A stretch of 64,000 bases of DNA. Origin: Thiobaca trueperi (lineage in GTDB: Bacteria; Pseudomonadota; Gammaproteobacteria; Chromatiales; Chromatiaceae). The notes below the pieces were generated by a model, which saw nothing but the letters and a program-made list of their open reading frames with translations, did not search any database and was not told the DNA's origin. Each line of letters opens with the position of its first letter. Position 1 is the first letter of the stretch. The stretch covers positions 620,001 through 684,000 of the forward strand of contig NZ_SMAO01000001.1 in assembly GCF_004342175.1 (NCBI RefSeq), written 5' to 3'. Positions 8,269-15,904 of this stretch are shown one piece after another. A program made the translations under genes and the position numbers.

Positions 8269-10092
8269 TCAGGATCCTGGGGCGTCTGGATGAAAGGCAT
8301 CGTAAATCTCTTGGGCCAGTTGCCGATTGATGCCAGCCACACCGGCGATGTCCTCGACTCCGGCCCGCGCCAGACCGCGCAGTCCGCCGAACTGTTTGAG
8401 AAGCTGCTGACGGCGTTTGGGGCCGATACCGTCGATCTCTTCCAGGATCGAAGTGGTGCGGGCCTTGGCGCGACGCTGACGGTGAGCGGTGATGGCAAAA
8501 CGATGGGCTTCGTCGCGGATCTGCTCGATCAGATGCATGGCCGGCGAATCGCTGGGCAGTATAACGGGGGCATCATGACCCAACAACCAGAGCTGTTCGG
8601 TCCCCGCCCGTCGATCCGGCCCTTTCGCGACCCCCACCAGGAGCGGGCCATCGACCTCCAGCTCCCGCAGCGCCTCGTCCACCGCACCAAGCTGACCGCG
8701 CCCGCCATCGATGAACAGAATGTCCGGGGAAGCATGCTCGCCCGCTTTGACACGGAGATAGCGGCGGGTCAGCGCCTGACGCATGGCGGCATAGTCGTCG
8801 CCGGGCGTGATGCCGTCGATATTGAAGCGTCGATAGTCGGATTTCCGCGGCCCTTCGCCATCGAAGACCACGCAGGAGGCCACAGTACGCTCGCCCTGGG
8901 TGTGGCTGATGTCGAAACATTCCATCCGTCCCGGCGGATCCTCCAGTCCCAGCGCCTCCCGCAGCGCGTCCAATCGACGGGCATAACCGGCCTGACTGCT
9001 GAGGCGCGATTTGAGCGCGACCCGCGCATTGCCGAGCGCCATCTCCAGCCAGCGTGCGCGCTCGGCGCGTACCCTGGTCTTGATCTGGATCCGGCGACCG
9101 GCGCGCTCGGACAGGGCCGTTTCCAGCAGCGCCGCATCCTCGGGCGCAACGCTGACGACCAGCTCGGGCGGGATGTCTCGTTCAGCATAGAACTGCGCCA
9201 GAAAGCCGCCCATGAGCGTGGACTCGTCGGTTTCGGCGGGCGCCTGGGGAAAGAACGCCTTGTTACCGAGATTGCGTCCACCACGGATGAAAAAGACCTG
9301 CACGCAATGGACGCCGGCCTCCTGGGCGCAGGCGACGAGATCCAGATCGCCCGACTCGCCGTTGACATCCTGACGCTGCCAGATCCGGTGCAGCATCGCG
9401 ATCTGATCGCGCAGGACCGCCGCGCGCTCGAATTCCAGACGGCCCGCCGCCGCCTCCATGGCGGCGGCCAGTTCGTCCACGACCGCCTGCGCGTGACCGT
9501 CGAGAAACTTAACGGTGCGAGCGACATCCGCTGCATAGTCCGCCGCGCTGACCAGACCGACACAGGGTCCGCTGCAACGCTTGATCTGATATTGCAGACA
9601 GGGGCGCGAGCGGTTGCGAAAGAAGCTGTCTTCGCACTGCCGGACGGGAAACAGCTTCTGCATCAATTGCAGCGTTTCGCGCACCGCCCAGGAGCTGGGA
9701 TAGGGTCCGAAAAAACGCCCCGGCCCCTTGCGCGAGCCCCGATGGAAAGCAAGCCGGGGAAACGCGTCCTGGGTGCTCAGGTAAAGATAGGGATAGCTCT
9801 TGTCATCGCGCAGCAGCACATTGAAACGCGGCAGCAGCGATTTGATGAGGTTGCTTTCCAGCAGCAGCGCCTCGCCCTCGGTGCGCGTGACCGTCACCTC
9901 AATCTCGGCGATCAGGCTCACCATGCGTTGCAGACGGTCATTCAGGGTGCGACCGAAATAACTGCTCACCCGTCGCTTGAGGTTTTTGGCCTTACCGACA
10001 TAAAGCACACCGCCGCCGGCATCCAGCATGCGGTAAACGCCCGGACTGTCTGGCATGGTTTTGAGCAGGGGGCGATGATCGAAGGCGGGCAT
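8269..10092 (-). CDS. uvrC: UvrABC excinuclease subunit C
   Basis: The 607-residue protein performs both incisions in nucleotide-excision repair. It has the GIY-YIG domain at the N-terminus (PGVYRMLDAGGGVLYVGKAKNLKRRVSSYF region), a Cys-containing region with CLQYQIKRCSGPCVG, a UvrB-interacting UVR motif near residue 200, the RNase H-like endonuclease half (MECFDISHTQGERTVASCVVF; LFIDGGRGQL), and a helix-hairpin-helix tail (EIDGIGPKRRQQLLKQFGG). It is full length. A large antisense open frame over the same region is a GC-bias shadow. Confidence 0.96.
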   Translation of the reverse strand: MPAFDHRPLLKTMPDSPGVYRMLDAGGGVLYVGKAKNLKRRVSSYFGRTLNDRLQRMVSLIAEIEVTVTRTEGEALLLESNLIKSLLPRFNVLLRDDKSYPYLYLSTQDAFPRLAFHRGSRKGPGRFFGPYPSSWAVRETLQLMQKLFPVRQCEDSFFRNRSRPCLQYQIKRCSGPCVGLVSAADYAADVARTVKFLDGHAQAVVDELAAAMEAAAGRLEFERAAVLRDQIAMLHRIWQRQDVNGESGDLDLVACAQEAGVHCVQVFFIRGGRNLGNKAFFPQAPAETDESTLMGGFLAQFYAERDIPPELVVSVAPEDAALLETALSERAGRRIQIKTRVRAERARWLEMALGNARVALKSRLSSQAGYARRLDALREALGLEDPPGRMECFDISHTQGERTVASCVVFDGEGPRKSDYRRFNIDGITPGDDYAAMRQALTRRYLRVKAGEHASPDILFIDGGRGQLGAVDEALRELEVDGPLLVGVAKGPDRRAGTEQLWLLGHDAPVILPSDSPAMHLIEQIRDEAHRFAITAHRQRRAKARTTSILEEIDGIGPKRRQQLLKQFGGLRGLARAGVEDIAGVAGINRQLAQEIYDAFHPDAPGS

Positions 10093-10131
10093 CGAATCCA
10101 GGGGCGGTTTAAAGCGGTTTTCAGTCGTGTC

Positions 10132-10218
10132 TTAAACCGGGCCAGATCCCACGGTCGTCGATGCTGCCAAGGTCGGTTGAACCCAAAAACATCGCCTACC
10201 GCACTGGGCGCGGTTCAG
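10132..10218. repeat. Dispersed ~85-bp repeat, copy 1 (TTAAACC ends)
   Basis: It begins TTAAACCGGGCC and ends GGGCGCGGTTCAGG, with a shared core containing GGTCGTCGATGCTGCCA and ACCCAAAAACATC. Related copies occur at 32101-32187, 41000-41098 (inverted) and 55372-55447, with a short internally deleted copy at 32477-32510. It lies just upstream of uvrC. Confidence 0.8.
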
Positions 10219-10544
10219 GCGGCGTTCTGCAGCAGATTCGCGAAATCTCTTCCAGATGTCGCCCGTGGAAGAAGCTTATTATCGAGTCTGTAAAGTTCAA
10301 TCATCTCTTCCACGATTTGGCAAAGCTCATCAAAGACAGCCTTTTCGTCATCGCCGTGGCAGCCTCCGAACATTAGACCAGAACAACTTCCCACATAACA
10401 GCCGTCTCTTTCATTTCTGCGATTCCTCGATAGCTTTCTGCACCACCTTCACGATGCAATGCCGGGCGTCATCGCTGGGCTTTCATGAAACAGTGACCGG
10501 CTTCGTGACTCGTGAGTGTACGTAGTTCCTGTGACTTCCTTTTC

Positions 10545-10745
10545 TCTTGCAATCGAGAGCGTTTCCTCTTCGCGCGCGTCTCGAAACGATGCGCGCGCTT
10601 CAGTGCGCCCTTGCTATTTTCTTCGCAATCACTCGGAAACGTAAGCCTTGTTGCGATCTATCCAAACGCCGTTTACAAAATTTTCTCTGACTTCTGATTC
10701 GCCGAGTTTTTCGAACTTTGCCGCAAACTCCTCGAATGCTTCCAC
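10545..10745 (-). pseudogene. Remnant of a small coiled-coil protein gene
   Basis: A GTG at 10745 preceded by AGGAG opens a 38-codon frame (EAFEEFAAKFEKLGESEVRE..., ending YVSE) that stops at 10629. Reading through, the same frame continues LRRK, then another stop, then charged residues with EEETLSIAREKE. This matches the pattern of short proteins in which a KLG..EVR segment is followed by a WLxxKE...SREA coiled coil. The tryptophan codon appears to have become TGA. I therefore read it as a decayed gene. No coding region is evident in the remainder of 10219-10829. Confidence 0.4.
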
Positions 10746-10829
10746 GGACTCTCCTTTTTGTTAGCTAATTTTTAATTCAAATACTTGCGCAGTTTTTCGC
10801 GCAGATCCGGTGGAATGATAGGTTCGACA

Positions 10830-11648
10830 TCATTTTAGCATCCCTTCAAAGACGTTCAGTTGGCTACTTTTGATAACGATGCCAAGATTATTTGGAATTG
10901 CAGCAACTGAGATTTGCTTCTGCAATGTAGGTACTGTCACGACTTGTATGTCGCCTTGAATGGTGTGCTGAGGACCTGCATAGAGAACACCCAGCAGCAT
11001 TATGCGTGACCCCACAAAAAGCCCATTTCTCGTTTGGTAGCTACCGACGTCAAAAAGCAACACAGGCGAGCCACTAGAGCCCGGAAAGCAGGCAGCATCA
11101 ATAAGGAATTCTTTCTTTCCGTTCCAGTCGTACTTGTAGTCTGATGCAAGAACACCCTTCCTGAAAATTGGGAGGTTATTAACTTTGTCCCAGAGTCCGT
11201 TGGGGTAGCCAACCATTACTATGGTTTCCAAGCCCTCCATTTCGTCCAAATCAGACGCGGCAGGAATCATGTTTTTGTCCAATGCTGAGAAAAAGAACTT
11301 CGTATTCGTTTCTTCGGCCTCATGCAGTAGCGGCGCAATCGGCATCACGCAAAGATCAACATCGCTATCAGGATGAGGAAGCCACCGATTTTGAAAAGAA
11401 TCGAGTTCGTAAGCTTGAACCTTGCCGATGGCTGGCTCATCGTCACCATTGCGTAACGTGAGGAGGAAACGGCCTTTGACCGCACCCTCCACGACATGCT
11501 TATTGGTGACGATAACTGGAATGTGTTGATTTTCATTGCGGTCGAGACTATAGAAGAAACCAGTTCCTGTTCCAACACCACCACCAGCAAGATCACACTC
11601 GATCCTCACCGTGCTGTGTGCAAGTTGTTCCGCTGGGCTAAGAGGCAT
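10830..11648 (-). CDS. Trypsin-like serine peptidase
   Basis: The 272-residue protein has a trypsin-fold catalytic triad in order: histidine in VTNKHVV (near residue 51), aspartate in HPDSDVDLCVMPI, and serine in FPGSSGSPVLLFD. There is no signal peptide and no PDZ domain, so it is probably a cytoplasmic stand-alone protease of the kind often seen in accessory regions. The surroundings are more AT-rich than the housekeeping genes to the left, suggesting acquisition. The substrate is unknown. Sequence from 11649 to 11916 shows no gene. Confidence 0.75.
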   Translation of the reverse strand: MPLSPAEQLAHSTVRIECDLAGGGVGTGTGFFYSLDRNENQHIPVIVTNKHVVEGAVKGRFLLTLRNGDDEPAIGKVQAYELDSFQNRWLPHPDSDVDLCVMPIAPLLHEAEETNTKFFFSALDKNMIPAASDLDEMEGLETIVMVGYPNGLWDKVNNLPIFRKGVLASDYKYDWNGKKEFLIDAACFPGSSGSPVLLFDVGSYQTRNGLFVGSRIMLLGVLYAGPQHTIQGDIQVVTVPTLQKQISVAAIPNNLGIVIKSSQLNVFEGMLK

Positions 11649-11916
11649 AGGTCACTCTCCTGGATGCCGTTGTTTTAGATTGCATCAGAATATTCAGGCA
11701 CTCGACAGCAGCCCATCCAAAATTCTCGCGTCCTCTCGGACCCCAGTTCGAGCATCCACTATAACCGAGCGGAATATTACCCCGTTTCCGCCAAAAGCGA
11801 GTATTTCGGACACAGTACGTTAGACAGATGTTGAACGGCTACCTTATGGACCCGCCGACCAACCTGCCCGCTGCTGCTCTACCCGGCTGGGTCAGAGTAC
11901 GCAAGCGATCCGTCCC

Positions 11917-12294
11917 TTATGGGCGGTAAAAAATGACGATCAACCACACCACAAGCGCGCACACAGGAAAGGCGAGTAAAAACCAGGGCACAGTCAGCAC
12001 ACATGATCGCCCCCTGAGTCGGTAAGCGGCTCGCTGCAAGACCAACCCCGCCAGACCCAACCCAAACGACACCCCCCATACGAGCGGCGCCTGCTCACGA
12101 ATCGCAGACAGGGTGCTGATGAGCGGGTTCAGACAACCGCTGACCCGCGCCCACTGATACCAGTCCAGATAATCGCTGATTGACGATGCCGCCCAAAACG
12201 CCGGAACCAGCCAGGATCCCGTTAGCCAGACCATCGCCAGGATCCCGGTTGCGGCAACGGCCAGATGGCGGATGACCGAAGGAGCATGGATCAT
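11917..12294 (-). CDS. Small membrane protein of unknown function
   Basis: About 125 residues with three hydrophobic segments (VAATGILAMVWLTGSWLVP; a central APLVWGVSFGLGLAGLV; and a C-terminal FLLAFPVCALVVWLIVIFY). I recognise no family. I place the start at the ATG at 12294, where the hydrophobic protein begins, rather than at the longer start at 12363. It is divergent from the lipoprotein gene to its right. Confidence 0.5.
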   Translation of the reverse strand: MIHAPSVIRHLAVAATGILAMVWLTGSWLVPAFWAASSISDYLDWYQWARVSGCLNPLISTLSAIREQAPLVWGVSFGLGLAGLVLQRAAYRLRGRSCVLTVPWFLLAFPVCALVVWLIVIFYRP

Positions 12295-12414
12295 GAACGC
12301 GCGTCTCTCGTGGAAGATGTGTCGCAAGCCCTTTCTGTCTGTGGGCGGCTCGGCCTCACTCAACCCGCCACGGCGTACACTGACATCCGTTCCCGTTTTC
12401 TTTGGAGTGCTCCC

Positions 12415-12855
12415 ATGCCAACGATTCAGCGTCTGTTCCTGATTCCCTTCATCCTGCCAATGGTGGCGATGTTGTCAGGTTGCTCTCATTCAGGTGAGGA
12501 CGTGCGCCTCACACTCTGCCGTGACATGGTGCGCGTGACCCTCGGTGTCGAGCCGAACTGGCAGGATCACCGGATCGCGCTTCAGCGCCATGACGAAGCG
12601 GTGGTGACGTTGAACTGGGCGCGCGCGGGCGGCGGTGTCGGACAGGCGACCTGCCATTACCCTTACAACGCGGTCGAGGACGATATGATGAACGCTGCCG
12701 ACCCCTTGACGGCGTACAGCACCTCGCCAACGCGGTTCGTTCTCGATGGGCGCAACATCGCCAATCCCGAATTGGCGCGCATCATCGGTCAGGCCATGCT
12801 CCGACAGGGCCGGGAATGGCTCGACCGCGCACGCGAGACGTTGGGAGTCCGGTAG
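12415..12855 (+). CDS. Putative lipoprotein of unknown function
   Basis: The 146-residue product begins with a hydrophobic signal and a lipobox (MLSGC) with the acceptor Cys near residue 23, so it is probably an outer- or inner-membrane lipoprotein facing the periplasm. The mature part contains CRDM and ATCHYP cysteines that could form a disulfide. The ATG at 12415 has a GGAG ribosome site 8 bp upstream. I do not recognise the family. Confidence 0.6.
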   Translation: MPTIQRLFLIPFILPMVAMLSGCSHSGEDVRLTLCRDMVRVTLGVEPNWQDHRIALQRHDEAVVTLNWARAGGGVGQATCHYPYNAVEDDMMNAADPLTAYSTSPTRFVLDGRNIANPELARIIGQAMLRQGREWLDRARETLGVR

Positions 12856-12961
12856 CATCCGACCGCTCGTCACGACACGAAACGCACCCATTCGTCGAGC
12901 GGCGCACGCGGCGTGCGCAGCCGGTTTTCGGGGGCATCGGGATCGGCATAACCCAGCCCGC

Positions 12962-13131
12962 GGGCGCAATAGCGATAGCGTATTGCGCCGCATGATTGGT
13001 AAGCTGCTCGCCCCAAGACACAACAATCGGTGCCTGTCCCTCGCGCCTCGAACTGCGCCTTTGCGCCACTGCGCATCTGATGGATCTGTGCCAATCTCCT
13101 TTCGGCGCAATACGCTATCGCTATTGCGCCC
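12962..13131. repeat. Inverted pair of GGGCGCAATAGCG... palindromic repeats
   Basis: The 28-bp unit at 12962-12989 (GGGCGCAATAGCGATAGCGT...) reappears as its exact reverse complement at 13104-13131. Each unit is itself nearly palindromic (GGCGCAATA...TATTGCGCC). The 114 bp between them show no gene. The pair abuts an IS3-type transposase fragment, consistent with a REP/BIME-like or transposition-associated element. Confidence 0.75.
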
Positions 13132-13134
13132 TAC

Positions 13135-13211
13135 GAACTGGACCAGGGAGGTGTAACCCAAGGTGGGCTGTAGACGCTTGCGGTTGTAGAACACCTCGGT
13201 GTACACGAAGG
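13135..13211 (-). pseudogene. IS3-family transposase C-terminal fragment
   Basis: Minus-strand translation gives YTEVFYNRKRLQPTLGYTS, which matches the C-terminal end of IS3-family OrfB integrases (normally E-x-FYNR.R.H..LGY.SP). Only about 25 codons remain, with no DDE core, so this is a scar of an insertion sequence. It lies between the inverted repeats and the Nfu-like gene. Confidence 0.7.
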
Positions 13212-13240
13212 CGCTTCCTGCTTTGCGATGCGCAAGCGCA

Positions 13241-13531
13241 TCAGTCGCTAGCGGGCAATACCCGCACGGGTACCCCAAGCTGCTCGACCATCTGCCGCCG
13301 GATACCGCCGAGCGTCTGGCCGGCCAGGGCGCAGTGCAGACAGGCGCCGGTCAGGCGCACGCGGATGATGTCGCCAGCAATGGCGACGAGTTCGATGTCG
13401 CCGCCATCGCCCTGGATCATGGGTCGCACGGACGCGATGATCGCCTCGATCAGCGATCGTTGTTCCGGATCGAATTCCCCGGTACGGGCCGAAACGCTGG
13501 CGGCTGAGTCGGATGTGTCGGTGTCAGGCAT
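13241..13531 (-). CDS. Nfu/NifU C-terminal domain iron-sulfur scaffold protein
   Basis: The 96-residue protein consists of a single NifU C-terminal (Nfu) domain: IRPMIQGDGGDIELV-like core and the CxxC motif in TGACLHCALAGQTLGGI, which binds a transient [4Fe-4S] cluster for delivery to target proteins. In diazotrophs such stand-alone domains supply clusters for nitrogenase. Its own -24/-12 promoter at 13612-13627 supports a nitrogen-fixation role. Transfer to VnfEN or the missing Fe protein is inference. Confidence 0.85.
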   Translation of the reverse strand: MPDTDTSDSAASVSARTGEFDPEQRSLIEAIIASVRPMIQGDGGDIELVAIAGDIIRVRLTGACLHCALAGQTLGGIRRQMVEQLGVPVRVLPASD

Positions 13532-13611
13532 CGCATTGTCCCCATTGAGTGCATTCGCGGCGGCTCGGTCACGAGGCGGCCGAGATCAAGCGTTTTGTCT
13601 TCGCTGCATAC

Positions 13612-13627
13612 AGCAGGATCAGTGCCA
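13612..13627 (-). promoter_or_regulatory. Sigma-54 (-24/-12) promoter of the Nfu-like gene
   Basis: The minus strand reads TGGCACTGATCCTGCT, matching TGGCAC-N5-(T/C)TGC(A/T) with GG and GC exactly ten bases apart. The start codon lies about 80 bp downstream. I see no GTAC- or GTTC-type dyad or TGT-N10-ACA site just upstream. Confidence 0.75.
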
Positions 13628-13790
13628 ATCTCGAACGAAAGCGCGACGTCCGGTCGCTGAGTCAGACGAGACAGTGACGCCAGAACACCCGGTCACATCC
13701 GCCAACACACGTGAATGGCGGGACAATTGATCGTGATTCGTGATGATTCAGACAAGAATCATTCGTTGGATGCGTTGATCGAGCATGGGG

Positions 13791-15150
13791 TATCGTCCCG
13801 CCCAACACGGAGCAGGCGGCGCAAAGCGTTCTGGCCGGCGCGGCGGAAATCGGCTTCGTCGAGGGCGCAGTGGATGATCGGTCGCTCGACCGCTGGCTGG
13901 TCGCGCGCGATCGATTGGTCCTGGTCAGCCGGACGCCGGTCGAGCACATCGACGATACCTGGCTGAAGGCGGCTCGCTGGAGCGTGCGGGAACAGGGATC
14001 GGGCACCCGCTCGACCTTCGAGGAGACGCTGCGGCAGCGCGGGATCGATCCGCACGCCCTCGACATTGCCTTGACCCTGCCCTCGAACGAGTCGGTGCGC
14101 ATCGCTGTGGAGACCGGCGCGGGCGTCGCGGCGCTTCCCGAGCTGGTCGTCGCCCGCGCGATGCGAACCGGCGCACTGCATGCATTGCCGTTCGAGCTCG
14201 CGGCGCGACCCTTCTTCGGTCTGCCGCGTTGGGGCGAGGGTGTGATTCCAGTCGCTCAGGCGCTGTGGTGGATCGATATCGCCCTGTCGCTCGGCTGCGG
14301 TGTACTCATTCCCTATCTGATGTTCACCCGTCAGGAGCACCGGATCGATCAGATGACCGCCGTCTGGCTCTTGCCAGTGGCCGCAGCGGAAGTCGCAGCC
14401 GTGAGCGGCGGCCTGCTCGCGCCTCATTTGGCCGACGCACAGGCTCAATTCGTGACGCTGATCGCCAGCTACGTGCTTTGGGCCTATTCGGTTCCGGTGG
14501 CGTTCGCCATCCTCACGATCCTGGTTCTGCGCATGGCGCTCCACAAGCTGCCGCACGCCAGCATGGCGGCGTCGAGCTGGCTGGCGCTTGGCCCGATCGG
14601 GACCGGTGCGCTGGGCCTGCTGATCCTGGGAACCGAGGCTCCGAGCATCCTCGCCGCGCAGGACATGGCGAGCGCCGGCCTGGTCGCGGCGGGCATCGGC
14701 GTCATCGCGGGAACGCTGCTGTGGGGCTTCGGCCTCTGGTGGCTGCTGTTGGCCAGCCTCATCACCATCCGCTACTTCCGCGCGGGGGTGCCCTTCAACC
14801 TCGGCTGGTGGAGCTACACCTTCCCGCTCGGCGTCTATACCGTCGCGACCCTCAAGCTCGGCGAGTTGTACGGACTCGGGTTCTTCTCCGGCCTGGGCAC
14901 GCTGCTAATGCTGACTCCGTTATGGCTGCCTTGCGGGCGGCTGATCTCGACGCGGAACCTGCCCCGCCTGGTGCAAGTCTGGCGCGAAGCAGTTAGCAAG
15001 CCATGCGCCACGCAGGCCGGAAATCATCGCCATCCCCCACAGCCGCCCCTCCCGCTCAACTCACAGCCGGCCCGCCAATGTCGGCATGGCGTTTGCTGTC
15101 AACGCATGGACACTGACCGCCAACCTACCGACCCAGGAGATTCACCATGA
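13791..15150 (+). pseudogene. LysR effector-domain remnant fused to TehA/TDT transporter remnant
   Basis: One open frame (clear from 13870, coding character from about 13791) reads as two unrelated pieces. The first, to about 14228, resembles the effector-binding half of a LysR-type regulator: AGAAEIGFVEGAVDD, then GSGTRSTFEETL and NESVRIAVETGAGVAALPE, without any DNA-binding domain. The second, from about 14229, is a series of hydrophobic helices typical of the C-terminal two thirds of SLAC1/TehA (TDT) transporters (QALWWIDIALSLGCG; TAVWLLPVAAAEVAA; FNLGWWSYTFPLGVYT). A deletion probably joined the two genes in frame. The C-terminal tail past 15000 looks non-native and contains the nif11 promoter. 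Confidence 0.7.
15082..15097 (+). promoter_or_regulatory. Sigma-54 promoter upstream of nif11
   Basis: CGGCATGGCGTTTGCT matches the -24/-12 consensus except for the first base, with correct GG/GC spacing. It lies 50 bp upstream of the nif11 start and inside the 3' end of the chimeric frame. Confidence 0.7.
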
Positions 15151-15341
15151 CCGTCGCCTCAGCCAAGGCTTACATCTACCGGATGCGCGAAGACGAGACC
15201 TTCCGCCAGACCGTCAATGCGTGCGAGGACGAGACTGCCAACTGGGAGTTCCTGCGCCAGAACGGCTATGAATTCAGCCTGCCGGACTTCAAGGCGGCGC
15301 AGGCCGAGATCTACGACGAATACGGCATCACGCCGCTCTGA
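15147..15341 (+). CDS. Nif11-domain peptide
   Basis: The 64-residue product begins MTVASAKAYIYRMREDETFR and continues QTVNACEDETANWEFLRQNG, closely following the Nif11 domain (S-x-x-x-x-x-F...M..D..F...V...). Nif11 peptides were first noted beside nif clusters and also serve as leader regions of ribosomal natural-product precursors; here there is no Gly-Gly core peptide and no modification enzyme, so a nitrogen-fixation accessory role is likelier. A good ribosome site (CAGGAG) precedes the ATG, and a sigma-54 promoter lies 50 bp upstream. Confidence 0.85.
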   Translation: MTVASAKAYIYRMREDETFRQTVNACEDETANWEFLRQNGYEFSLPDFKAAQAEIYDEYGITPL

Positions 15342-15345
15342 CGCC

Positions 15346-15693
15346 ATGACTCACCTGACCAACAACCAGTATTTCCACCTGCTGCTCGGGGACATCGCCA
15401 TGGCCATGGCCATCGCGACCTACGACCAGGACTATGTGGTCGCCGAGCGGCTCACCGACTATGTGCCGGGACGGCTGCGTGACGACTGGCTGGCCCAGGT
15501 CACGGCCGCCGACCTGCGCCAGCGCGTCGTCGGGCTCGCCAATGCCGCCATGGGCTCGCTGCAACGGCTCGAACAGGAGGAACTGAGCGCCGCAGCAACC
15601 CGCTACGGCATCCCGATCGAGGCCGCACTGGCACAGGAGGTCGCCGACCACTTCGAGCGGCGGCGCAATGCCGTGCTCCGCTACAGACGCTGA
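15346..15693 (+). CDS. Conserved-looking protein of unknown function, in nif11 operon
   Basis: The 115-residue protein starts 4 bp after the nif11 stop, so it is almost certainly cotranscribed from the same sigma-54 promoter. It is mostly alpha-helical with no signal peptide, no cysteines and no membrane segment. Stretches such as YFHLLLGDIAMAMAIATYDQ and a helical ADLRQRVVGLANAAMG are visible. I do not recognise a family. Coupling to Nif11 and the sigma-54 promoter suggest a role in diazotrophic growth. Confidence 0.65.
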   Translation: MTHLTNNQYFHLLLGDIAMAMAIATYDQDYVVAERLTDYVPGRLRDDWLAQVTAADLRQRVVGLANAAMGSLQRLEQEELSAAATRYGIPIEAALAQEVADHFERRRNAVLRYRR

Positions 15694-15785
15694 TCTGCGT
15701 TCGCTGGCGGCGGACAGCGACGTACAGCACCCTGTCCGGCCGCACATCCACGAACATCCGTCCCGCTCCTGACCTCCTGTTCTCC

Positions 15786-15799
15786 GTTCGCTCCGGAAC
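15786..15799. promoter_or_regulatory. GTTC-N6-GAAC dyad, candidate activator site
   Basis: GTTCGCTCCGGAAC is an inverted repeat centred 57 bp upstream of the -24 element of the first TonB receptor gene. The same GTTC-N6-GAAC form occurs twice upstream of the second TonB receptor gene. It shares the GAAC half-site of the vnf-type dyads, so VnfA or a relative may bind it; this is inference. Confidence 0.5.
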
Positions 15800-15849
15800 G
15801 ACCGCGCGCATTCGTTCCCGGAGGTGCGATGCTGCCCCCGCATCCGCGC

Positions 15850-15865
15850 TGGCATAGGGCTTGCG
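15850..15865 (+). promoter_or_regulatory. Sigma-54 promoter of TonB receptor operon 1
   Basis: TGGCATAGGGCTTGCG fits the -24/-12 consensus with GG and GC ten bases apart. The first 15 bases are identical to the promoter at 51346-51361 in front of the second TonB receptor gene. The start codon is 40 bp downstream. Confidence 0.85.
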
Positions 15866-15904
15866 AAACGGCGCTGGTCAATCGCCGTTATCGTCAGGAG
15901 TCGT

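Noticed and set aside
8290-10293. 667-codon plus-strand frame opposite uvrC
   Set aside because: It is antisense to a complete, well-conserved gene; such frames are expected in GC-rich coding DNA. The same applies to the long frame at 28266-30080 opposite vnfK.
12490-13278. 262-codon minus-strand frame
   Set aside because: It runs through the opposite lipoprotein gene and the inverted repeats; only the short IS3 transposase piece within it is meaningful.
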